Source: Sulfurimonadaceae bacterium (GTDB taxonomy: Bacteria > Campylobacterota > Campylobacteria > Campylobacterales > Sulfurimonadaceae). Taken from it: 10,028 bases of DNA. The notes below the pieces were generated by a model. That model saw only the letters and a list, made by a program, of their open reading frames with translations, was not told the origin of the DNA and made no database searches. Of the stretch, positions 1-5,629 are shown in pieces. Position 1 is the first letter of the stretch; each line of letters opens with the position of its first letter. A program made the translations under genes and the position numbers. The stretch covers positions 1 to 10,028 of the forward strand of contig JAQUCZ010000019.1 in NCBI GenBank assembly GCA_028685945.1. Reading direction: 5' to 3'.

Positions 1-168
1 GAGGGGGAGATAGAAAAAATGCTTTACGATATCAACTTTTGGATGCAAGAACACGGGTATGAGAGTACCGATCAGATGCGCGGCAGCATCTCTTTGAATC
101 ATACCGCAAAACCCGACGTGTATGAGAGAAACTCTTATGTCGGAGCGCTTCAAAGCTATAAAAGGTAA
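1..168 (+). CDS. Dihydroorotate dehydrogenase-like protein, C-terminal fragment
   Basis: Frame 1 is open from the first base and ends at TAA 166-168, leaving 55 residues. The tail contains FWMQEHGYES, then QMRGSISLNH, then a YERNSYV segment and a final LQSYKR. This is the usual C-terminal pattern of the dihydroorotate-dehydrogenase-like flavoproteins: a 'W/M-x-EHGYES' segment, an 'MRGS(M/I)S' segment, and an ending close to 'LxSY'. These proteins share the FMN barrel of PyrD but often sit outside the pyrimidine operon, so the true substrate cannot be told from this tail. The 5' part, with the flavin-binding and catalytic residues, lies outside the window. The gene reads toward the diguanylate cyclase, but a 105-base gap with a promoter separates them. 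Confidence 0.6.
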   Translation, partial: EGEIEKMLYDINFWMQEHGYESTDQMRGSISLNHTAKPDVYERNSYVGALQSYKR

Positions 169-221
169 GGGGTAAAAACGGTGCTTAAAGGATGTTAAAA
201 ATAATATTTTCGTGAATTTTT

Positions 222-230
222 TGTTATAAT
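222..230 (+). promoter_or_regulatory. Extended -10 promoter for the diguanylate cyclase gene
   Basis: TG at 222-223, one base, then a perfect TATAAT at 225-230 form an extended -10 box. It lies 43 bases upstream of the GTG start, in an AT-rich stretch that includes runs of T and A. Campylobacterota sigma-70 promoters typically show a strong -10 and no clear -35, and none is visible here. Transcription would start near 237, giving a leader of about 37 bases. Confidence 0.6.
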
Positions 231-273
231 CACTTTTTAATTTAAGATAATTTTTGAAAGTGAGAAAAGACGA

Positions 274-2100
274 GTGAGCGTAAAAAATCAAACCTTTTTC
301 TTGGTTGCTTCAGTGCTTTTGGCAGCTTCTGCAGTTGTAACTTTGCTCGTGTACTCGCAAGAGTCTAAAAAACTCGTTGCCTCTCAAAAAGCACATGCCG
401 AGGAGATTCGTGGTGCTTTCGAAAAAGTGTTGCAGCGCCAAGAGCAGTTTTATGCAAGCAGAATCAAAGCCAATATCAACTCAAACGGCGTAAAAGAAGC
501 TCTTGCAAGAGGTGATAAAGAAACTCTTAAACAGCTTATAGAGGGGCGTTGGGAAGTGCTTCAAAGCGAAAATAGTTACCTTGAATCGATGCGGTTTTAT
601 CTGCCCGATAGCTCTCTTTTGTTGCAGGTGCGAAAGTATCCTCTTGTTTCTTACGAAGTGAGCGGCTACAGCATGATGGTTCGCGACGTCATGACAAAAA
701 AATTTCCCGTTCACGGTTTTGAAGAGGAAACAAACGTTTTAATCTACAAGATCGTTTACCCCGTTTTATACGAAAACCGCTTTTTAGGAAGCGCAGAATT
801 TAGTCTTAATGCGGAGTTTTTTCTTAAAGAACTCTACGAACTCTACAAAATCCAAAGCGCGTTGTACGTAAAAGAGTCGCAACTGCTCCAAATTGCCGAC
901 CGCTTGGGAAAATACTACCAAAAATACACCACCCTCGAAGAGAAAAATTTTACGAAGTATCTCCCCTCGGACTACGATTTCGCTCCTTTTACAACGTTTC
1001 AAACGTCGCAGGGGCGTTTTATCGGCGTCTATAATATAGACGTGCAAGAATACGACACCGATACCGCCGCGAAATTGCTTTGTTTTGTAGATTTTACGCA
1101 GGAGCAAAAGGAGCTGTATCGGCGTATTTTGATCTTGGGGCTGTTTCTTTTCGGGATGACGGGGATTGTGTTGGTATTTGTCTATATTATTTTCAATCGC
1201 AACGTCAAGATACTCGAAAAAGAGTATGAAAGTATGAGCCAATATAAAAAGATGATCGATGAACACGTGATCACGGCAACTTTGGATCTGCACTGCAATT
1301 TGGTTGACGTCAGCGAAGCGTTTTTAGAGATAACAGGATACAAAAAATCGTTTTTACTGGGAAAAAAATACAGATTTTTGGGGTATCCGGACGTATCGAA
1401 CGAAATGTACGAAAAGATGTACAAAGCACTGAAGTACAAAAAAAATTTTCAAGGGGAGATGAAGCAAGCCAAAGAAAACGGCGAACTGTTTTGGGTGAGC
1501 GTCAATATTCAGCCTAAATTTCAAAAAAACATTTTGATCGGTTACGACGTTATTATGCACGATATTACCGATAAAAAAATCAACGAGGAGTTGATGGTAA
1601 CCGACGGTTTGACCCATCTGTACAACCGAAGACATTTTAACGATATCTTCCCCAGAATGATTCAAAGTACCAAACGCGACGGCGGCTTTTTAAGCTTTTT
1701 ACTTTTTGATCTCGATAATTTTAAACTCTACAACGACACCTACGGACATCAGGCGGGAGACCACGCGCTTATAGAGGTGGCACGGGTACTCAAAGAATCT
1801 CTTAAGCGGGGATACGATTATAGTTTTCGACTCGGCGGAGAGGAGTTTGCCGTCGTGTATAAAAGTTCAAGCGAACACGATGCATACCTGTTTGCGCAAA
1901 AAATTAGAAAAAATATTATGGCATTGCAAATCAAGCATGAGAAAAACGGGGAAGAGGGGGTACTTACCGCTTCGTTCGGTCTTATAACCCTGCACGATTA
2001 CGACCTCACGAACGATGACGATATCTATAAAAGAGCGGACGAGTTTCTCTATCGAGCAAAAAAAGAGGGGCGCAACCGAGTCGTCTCAAGAATTTTGTAA
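274..2100 (+). CDS. Membrane-bound PAS-GGDEF diguanylate cyclase with periplasmic sensor domain
   Basis: Makes cyclic di-GMP from two GTP at the inner membrane under control of an outside signal. The 608-residue protein starts at GTG 274. A first membrane segment lies at about 8-28, a periplasmic region of about 250 residues follows, and a second membrane segment lies at about 285-309. The periplasmic part looks like a Cache-type (possibly double Cache) sensor, an inference from size and layout. A PAS domain covers about 326-437. The GGDEF domain (about 442-608) opens with DGLTHLYNRR and has the metal-binding FDLDNFK (D479), the active-site GGEEF at 521-525, and RGYD at 512-515, an intact RxxD inhibitory I-site. 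It should therefore be active and product-inhibited. No EAL domain is present. The phosphatase gene starts 9 bases downstream, so the two are probably cotranscribed. The ligand is unknown. Confidence 0.93.
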   Translation: MSVKNQTFFLVASVLLAASAVVTLLVYSQESKKLVASQKAHAEEIRGAFEKVLQRQEQFYASRIKANINSNGVKEALARGDKETLKQLIEGRWEVLQSENSYLESMRFYLPDSSLLLQVRKYPLVSYEVSGYSMMVRDVMTKKFPVHGFEEETNVLIYKIVYPVLYENRFLGSAEFSLNAEFFLKELYELYKIQSALYVKESQLLQIADRLGKYYQKYTTLEEKNFTKYLPSDYDFAPFTTFQTSQGRFIGVYNIDVQEYDTDTAAKLLCFVDFTQEQKELYRRILILGLFLFGMTGIVLVFVYIIFNRNVKILEKEYESMSQYKKMIDEHVITATLDLHCNLVDVSEAFLEITGYKKSFLLGKKYRFLGYPDVSNEMYEKMYKALKYKKNFQGEMKQAKENGELFWVSVNIQPKFQKNILIGYDVIMHDITDKKINEELMVTDGLTHLYNRRHFNDIFPRMIQSTKRDGGFLSFLLFDLDNFKLYNDTYGHQAGDHALIEVARVLKESLKRGYDYSFRLGGEEFAVVYKSSSEHDAYLFAQKIRKNIMALQIKHEKNGEEGVLTASFGLITLHDYDLTNDDDIYKRADEFLYRAKKEGRNRVVSRIL

Positions 2101-2109
2101 GGAGAGAGG

Positions 2110-2589
2110 GTGCGTTCGATACTTTTCGTATGTTTAGGAAATATCTGCCGTTCGCCGCTCGCCGAGGGGATCACACGGGAGTTTGCCGAAAAAAAAGGGC
2201 TTACGCTGCACATAGATTCGGCGGGAACGGGGAGTTGGCATGTAGGGGAAGCTCCGTGTGCCAACTCGATCAAAGTCGCCGCGATGCACGGGATCGACAT
2301 AGCCGCCCTGCGTGCACGGCAGGTGAGAAAAGAGGACTTTGAAACGTTCGATCTCGTCATAGGGCTTGATACAAGCAATATGCAAAACCTCAAAGCGATG
2401 GGTGCGAAAAACCTCGTGAAGCTGGGTTCTTTCGGCGAAGATAACAAAGACGTTCCCGACCCTTACTTTTTTGAGGGATTTGAAGGTTTTTTAGAGGTCT
2501 ACCGTATGATTGAGAGGTGTGTCGGGGTGCTTTTGGAGGAGATTGAGTATAATACATGCCAAAAGAACAGCTGTGAGGATAAACGATGA
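2110..2589 (+). CDS. Low-molecular-weight protein-tyrosine phosphatase
   Basis: Cytoplasmic phosphatase that removes phosphate from tyrosine residues through a phosphocysteine intermediate. At 159 residues it has the usual family length. The N-terminal P-loop reads VCLGNICRS, with nucleophile C8, the second cysteine C13 and R14 (pattern C-x5-R). The general-acid loop DPY is at D117-Y119. Start choice: GTG 2110 is preceded by AGGAGAG at 2100-2106 and leads straight into the canonical SILFVCLGN strand. In many bacteria such enzymes partner with tyrosine kinases that control exopolysaccharide export, but no kinase is visible here. Arsenate reductases of the same fold are the main alternative; the DPY loop and motif layout favour the phosphatase. 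The stop overlaps the cysK start as ATGA. Confidence 0.9.
   Translation: MRSILFVCLGNICRSPLAEGITREFAEKKGLTLHIDSAGTGSWHVGEAPCANSIKVAAMHGIDIAALRARQVRKEDFETFDLVIGLDTSNMQNLKAMGAKNLVKLGSFGEDNKDVPDPYFFEGFEGFLEVYRMIERCVGVLLEEIEYNTCQKNSCEDKR
2548..2553 (+). promoter_or_regulatory. Possible -10 box for cysK
   Basis: A perfect TATAAT lies inside the 3' end of the phosphatase gene, 32 bases before the cysK ATG. The distance and the good ribosome site GAGGA at 2575-2579 fit a separate cysK promoter in addition to read-through from the cyclase operon. There is no clear -35, and the codons would encode the same residues anyway, so this is only suggestive. Confidence 0.4.
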
Positions 2590-3512
2590 AAATAGCGCAA
2601 AATATTACGGAGCTTATCGGCAATACGCCGCTTGTTCGGCTCAATACTCCCTCTAAATTAAGCGGTGCGACCATCTTGGGAAAATGTGAATTTATGAACC
2701 CCACGAGTTCGGTTAAAGACCGCATAGGGTTTAATATGATACGCCGTGCGATGGAAGCGGGTGCAGTGAAAGAGGGGACGACGATTATAGAACCCACAAG
2801 CGGCAATACGGGGATCGCTTTGGCTGCAAACTGCGCGGCATTGGGGCTTGAACTTCTCTTGACGATGCCCGAGTCGATGAGTATCGAGCGTCGCAATCTT
2901 CTTAAAGCGTTGGGGGCAAAACTTGTTTTAACCCCTGCGGCAAAAGGGATGAGCGGTGCGATCGAAGAGGCGCAAAACCTCCATGCCAAGATAGCCGACA
3001 GTATTATTTTGCAACAGTTTGAAAACCCTTCAAACCCTGAAATCCATACCCTTACGACGGCACAAGAGATTCTGCGCGACACCGATAAAAAGCTCGACGC
3101 CTTTGTCGCTGCCGTAGGAACGGGGGGGACGCTTACGGGTACGTCGCGCGTATTGCGGCAAGAGGTGGCAAATATTGCCGTTTTTGCCGTAGAACCAGAA
3201 GCTTCACCCGTGCTCTCGGGGGGCAATGCCGCACCCCATATGATTCAGGGGATAGGCGCGGGATTTGTGCCGAAGATTCTTGATACGAGCGTATATGACG
3301 AGGTGGTTTGTGTCAGCAACCAAGACGCGATCGAGACGGCAAAGATGCTTGCCCGCACGGAGGGGCTCTTGGTCGGAATCTCTGCTGGGGCGAACGTATA
3401 TGCGGCGATGCAGGTTGCAAAAAGAGCAGAATTTCAAGGCAAAACGATTGTAACTATTTTATGCGACACGGGGGAGAGATACCTCTCGACGGCACTTTTT
3501 AGTGAAGAGTAA
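2586..3512 (+). CDS. cysK: Cysteine synthase A (O-acetylserine sulfhydrylase)
   Basis: PLP enzyme that makes cysteine from O-acetylserine and sulfide in the cytoplasm. The 308 residues match the family length. The N-terminus has ELIGNTPLVRL. The PLP lysine is K44 in NPTSSVKDR. The substrate loop TSGNTG is at 71-76, the phosphate-binding GTGGT at 178-182, and S266 in GISAG is the residue expected to contact the pyridine nitrogen. The IQGIGAGF segment that lines the active site favours the CysK type over CysM. The end has the usual CDTGERYLS. ATG 2586 overlaps the phosphatase stop and has a GAGGA ribosome site. In a sulfur-metabolising organism sulfide is plentiful, which fits this direct route. 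The last 11 bases overlap the next gene, so translation is probably coupled. Confidence 0.93.
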   Translation: MKIAQNITELIGNTPLVRLNTPSKLSGATILGKCEFMNPTSSVKDRIGFNMIRRAMEAGAVKEGTTIIEPTSGNTGIALAANCAALGLELLLTMPESMSIERRNLLKALGAKLVLTPAAKGMSGAIEEAQNLHAKIADSIILQQFENPSNPEIHTLTTAQEILRDTDKKLDAFVAAVGTGGTLTGTSRVLRQEVANIAVFAVEPEASPVLSGGNAAPHMIQGIGAGFVPKILDTSVYDEVVCVSNQDAIETAKMLARTEGLLVGISAGANVYAAMQVAKRAEFQGKTIVTILCDTGERYLSTALFSEE

Positions 3513-4092
3513 ATTTTTAGAAACGATTCGGGTAGAAGAGGGGTTGGCATGTAACCTTGAGTACCACCAAAAACGGGTCGATAAAGCGTTTGCTTCTTTT
3601 GCTTCAAAGGGCGGATTTTCTTTGCAAGAGTTGATCGATCCCCCCAAAGAGGGGCTGTTTCGTTGTCGCGTCGTGTATGACGTCAGCGGCGCCGATGCTC
3701 CCGAAATAAGTTACGTACCTTACGAAAAAAGGGTGGTTCGCTCTTTAAAGATTGTTTACGACGATACGTTGCAATACGATCATAAATATTTAGACCGTCG
3801 GGAGATCGATGCCCTTTTTGCCAAAAGAGAGGGATGCGACGATATATTGATCGTACAAAACGGCTACGTTAAAGATACTTCTATAGCCAATATCGCCTTT
3901 TTTATACGCGGGCATTGGATCACGCCGCAAGAGCCTTTATTGGAGGGAACTGCGCGTGCACGCTTTTTGGAAGAGAAAAAAATCGTTGCAGAGCCGATCA
4001 CGCCGGATATGTTGCCAAACGTGGAAAAAACGGCGCTTATGAATGCGATGATCGGATTCGATATCTTGAGCGGGTGCCGTTTTGAATTTTGA
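3502..4092 (+). CDS. Short class IV PLP aminotransferase/lyase (PabC-like)
   Basis: Fold-type IV PLP enzyme family, which includes branched-chain and D-amino-acid aminotransferases and aminodeoxychorismate lyase (PabC, folate path). At 196 residues it is well short of the 270-300 residues usual for those enzymes. Visible landmarks are FLETIRVEEG at the start, the likely PLP lysine K95 in YDHKYLDR, DTSIANIAF at 125-133 in the place of the usual cofactor-loop 'E-x-S-x-N-x-F', and the PLLEGTARARFL segment. The glutamate common in that loop appears to be aspartate (D125). GTG 3502 is inside the end of cysK with an 11-base overlap and no good ribosome site, so re-initiation after cysK is likely. 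The start is supported because FLETIR belongs to the family N-terminus. The PabC role is plausible, not shown. Confidence 0.75.
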   Translation: MKSKFLETIRVEEGLACNLEYHQKRVDKAFASFASKGGFSLQELIDPPKEGLFRCRVVYDVSGADAPEISYVPYEKRVVRSLKIVYDDTLQYDHKYLDRREIDALFAKREGCDDILIVQNGYVKDTSIANIAFFIRGHWITPQEPLLEGTARARFLEEKKIVAEPITPDMLPNVEKTALMNAMIGFDILSGCRFEF

Positions 4093-4098
4093 TATAAT
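4090..4098 (+). promoter_or_regulatory. Extended -10 promoter for the SspB-like gene
   Basis: TG at 4090-4091, one base, then a perfect TATAAT at 4093-4098 make an extended -10 box. It directly overlaps the stop of the preceding gene. Transcription should start near 4105, giving a leader of about 17 bases before GTG 4122. No -35 is evident. Confidence 0.55.
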
Positions 4099-4109
4099 TG
4101 CGCGATAAA

Positions 4110-4115
4110 AAGGAA
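4110..4115 (+). promoter_or_regulatory. Ribosome binding site that sets the SspB-like start
   Basis: AAGGAA ends 6 bases before GTG 4122. The only longer in-frame choice, TTG 4098, would be upstream of the expected transcript start, so this site decides for GTG 4122 (TTG 4125 is a weaker alternative). Confidence 0.6.
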
Positions 4116-4121
4116 AAAAAC

Positions 4122-4580
4122 GTGTTGAAAAAAATAATAGATGATAAAAAGTTTGCCTCTTTGATGCAAAAAAATATCGAAGAGACGTTGATGTTTTTGT
4201 TTGAAAAGGATGAACAGTTCGGGATTTTGTGTAAGATATCCGACGTAACGTTTGATCCGGAACTCCCACATGCCATGCTTGCGGAGTTTCGTTCTTTGAC
4301 CCTTTTCCTGCTGGCGGGCTATACGTTCGAGACCGCACATATCGCAGATGATTGTTTGGTGTTTGAAGCGGGATTCGGAGAGGAGAATTTCGGGAGCGTG
4401 GTGAGCGTACCGCTTTTGAGTATTTTACAGATTTTGGTGGACGACACGCCGATACTTATTAACCTAGCAACCTATAAAAAAGAGCAGCAACTCAAAGAAA
4501 AAGTAGACAATAAAGGGGTGGAAAACTCCATGAAGAGCTTTTTGTCCAATCCAGAAAATTCGAAGTTTTTTAAAAAGTAA
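4122..4580 (+). CDS. SspB-like protein, candidate ClpXP adaptor (tentative)
   Basis: 152 residues. Seen directly: an N-terminal helical stretch (about 1-30), a beta-rich core (about 34-115) and a charged tail (about 118-152) ending SKFFKK. Compared from memory with Escherichia coli SspB, three landmarks recur in order and at similar spacing: DVTF at 41-44 (DVTL in SspB), FEAGFG at 81-86 (FNARFG in SspB) and VSVPL at 94-98 (VSVPL in SspB). The DVT-to-FxAxFG distance is 40 residues here and 39 in SspB. SspB carries ssrA-tagged proteins to the ClpXP protease, its core binding the tag and its flexible tail docking on ClpX. The basic tail here could play the docking part, but this is inference. 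Start: GTG 4122 follows AAGGAA at 4110-4115; the upstream in-frame TTG at 4098 sits in the -10 box. The gene would otherwise be called a conserved hypothetical. Confidence 0.55.
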   Translation: MLKKIIDDKKFASLMQKNIEETLMFLFEKDEQFGILCKISDVTFDPELPHAMLAEFRSLTLFLLAGYTFETAHIADDCLVFEAGFGEENFGSVVSVPLLSILQILVDDTPILINLATYKKEQQLKEKVDNKGVENSMKSFLSNPENSKFFKK

Positions 4581-4598
4581 GGGAAATCCTCCCCTTAC
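4577..4598 (-). terminator. Rho-independent terminator of the LysR gene, possibly bidirectional
   Basis: GTAAGGG at 4577-4583 pairs perfectly with CCCTTAC at 4592-4598 around an 8-base loop. Read on the - strand the stem is followed at once by TTTTT (complement of 4572-4576), a standard terminator layout 4 bases past the LysR stop. On the + strand the hairpin overlaps the stop of the SspB-like gene and is followed by a weaker T-poor tail, so termination in that direction is less sure. Confidence 0.6.
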
Positions 4599-4602
4599 GT
4601 AT

Positions 4603-5505
4603 TTATACTTTGGAGAGAGAAAGCAGGTAGTTTACGACGTTGTCGATAAAAGCGTCGTGTTTGCGATCTTTTGAGTAAGCGATATAGAAATTTCTTTCGA
4701 TTTTATAGTTTTTAAGTCTCGCTTCAAAGAGACGCCCTTGCGCGATATCGGCTTGGATGACGTGGCGCGACATAATCGAGACAAGGGGTCTTGCGGCGGT
4801 TTTGTCGGCGTTAAGAATCGTCTCTTTGATAGATGTCGGACTGGTTAGAACCCCGATAACGTTGAAGTTTTGGCAGTTTACTCCCATCTCCTCGAAAATC
4901 TCCGCAGTCAAGCGGCGCGTGTGGGAGTTTTCGTTGCGGCAAATCCAATCAAACTCAAGCAGATCTTCGGCACTTAGCTGTTTTTTGATCGGTTGGTTTG
5001 AGAATACGACAAGCTCATCCTCGACCCATTCGCGGTAAACGATATTGTCTTTGAATACGGGCGATTCTATAAGAGCCAAATCTATCTTTTTATCTTCGAG
5101 TTCATCGATAATCTCCGAAGAGAGTCCGACGTGCATATATACCTCGTTGTTGATCCTTTTTTGGATCTCTCCGAGGTAGTTGGGGAGAATGTAGTTCCCG
5201 ATGGCAAAAGAAGCACCCATAATAAACGTAAACTCTTTGTTGATGATTTTTAAAAGCTCTTTTTCGCCGTTTGTTATCGCTTTTTCAAGTTTAAGAGCGA
5301 TTCTGTAGAGGTCTTCCCCCTCTTTTGTGAGTAAAATCCCGTTTTTCTTTCTTTCGACGATTTTCGTATCGAGGTAATCCTCTATAAATTTGATCTGTTG
5401 CGTAACTGCAGGCTGGGAGATCCCGAGTTTAGCGGAAGCGTTTGAAAAACTTTTTTCTTTTACGACCATTAGAAACGTTTGCAATTTCGCAAAATCTTTT
5501 AACAT
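4603..5505 (-). CDS. LysR-family transcriptional regulator
   Basis: DNA-binding regulator of 300 residues, the normal LysR length. The winged helix-turn-helix fills about residues 1-62, with ASAKLGISQPAVTQQIKFIE (24-42) as the classic two-helix core. An oligomerising linker helix lies near 60-90, and the rest is the two-lobed effector-binding domain. Start choice: ATG at 5505-5503 gives the standard N-terminus MLKDFAKLQTFL and has AGGA just upstream on the - strand; the frame stays open further but would run into the helicase gene. It is transcribed away from the helicase operon and convergent with the SspB-like gene. The upstream spacer holds a T-N11-A box over its own -10, suggesting autorepression. 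The N-terminus resembles the LysR protein Cj1000 of Campylobacter jejuni (from memory, unchecked). The effector is unknown. Confidence 0.92.
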   Translation of the reverse strand: MLKDFAKLQTFLMVVKEKSFSNASAKLGISQPAVTQQIKFIEDYLDTKIVERKKNGILLTKEGEDLYRIALKLEKAITNGEKELLKIINKEFTFIMGASFAIGNYILPNYLGEIQKRINNEVYMHVGLSSEIIDELEDKKIDLALIESPVFKDNIVYREWVEDELVVFSNQPIKKQLSAEDLLEFDWICRNENSHTRRLTAEIFEEMGVNCQNFNVIGVLTSPTSIKETILNADKTAARPLVSIMSRHVIQADIAQGRLFEARLKNYKIERNFYIAYSKDRKHDAFIDNVVNYLLSLSKV

Positions 5506-5535
5506 TATAATTCCTATAAGCAATGTTGATACAAA

Positions 5536-5541
5536 ATTATA
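5536..5541 (-). promoter_or_regulatory. -10 box for the LysR gene
   Basis: Read on the - strand, 5541 to 5536 is TATAAT, 30 bases upstream of the LysR ATG. A second - strand TATAAT lies at 5554-5549. Either could serve; the nearer one gives a leader of about 24 bases. Both fall in the 21-base palindrome described separately. Confidence 0.5.
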
Positions 5542-5556
5542 ACTCATTATTATAAT
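5536..5556. promoter_or_regulatory. LysR-type operator (ATAA-N7-TTAT, T-N11-A)
   Basis: ATTATAA at 5536-5542 and TTATAAT at 5550-5556 are perfect 7-base inverted repeats separated by 7 bases. Centred inside is ATAA-N7-TTAT at 5539-5553, with T5540 and A5552 eleven bases apart, the classical LysR-type recognition box. It covers the -10 region of the adjacent LysR gene and lies about 40-60 bases upstream of the helicase -10. Binding is inferred from pattern and position only; the region is AT-rich, which lowers the weight of an AT-only palindrome. Confidence 0.5.
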
Positions 5557-5594
5557 TAATGCAATAGGTTTGTAATAATTCAATAGTTTTTGGA

Positions 5595-5600
5595 TATAAT
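5595..5600 (+). promoter_or_regulatory. -10 box for the helicase-truB-csrA-ispE-smpB operon
   Basis: A perfect TATAAT lies 29 bases upstream of the helicase ATG. A weak -35-like TTGTAA is at 5570-5575 with a long 19-base spacer. This is the only good promoter-like site before the operon apart from a second TATAAT at 5551-5556 inside the palindrome. Confidence 0.55.
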
Positions 5601-5629
5601 AAAACAATTTTAGATGAAGCGGTCGTGGT

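Noticed and set aside
169..273. Small RNA or terminator in the 105-base gap before the diguanylate cyclase
   Set aside because: No stem with a T-run and no structured element could be found by eye; only the promoter is supported.
784..1293. 169-codon open frame on the - strand inside the diguanylate cyclase gene
   Set aside because: Fully inside a well-supported gene, no ribosome site or family motif; it reads as an antisense shadow.
2390..3226. 278-codon open frame on the - strand across cysK
   Set aside because: Length comes from codon bias of cysK on the opposite strand; the product is Ser/Pro/Ala-rich with no recognisable motif, while cysK is certain.
3474..3487. GAGAG-ATAC-CTCTC hairpin near the end of cysK, just upstream of the aminotransferase GTG
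   Set aside because: Only a 5-base stem within coding sequence and no T-run; could affect re-initiation but too weak to call a feature.
4098..4121. Longer N-terminus (TTG start at 4098) for the SspB-like protein
   Set aside because: The TTG lies in the TATAAT box and upstream of the expected transcript start; GTG 4122 has the ribosome site.
3864..4340. Overlapping - strand open frames across the aminotransferase and SspB-like genes
   Set aside because: They cross a promoter and two supported + strand genes, and show no motif or start signal.
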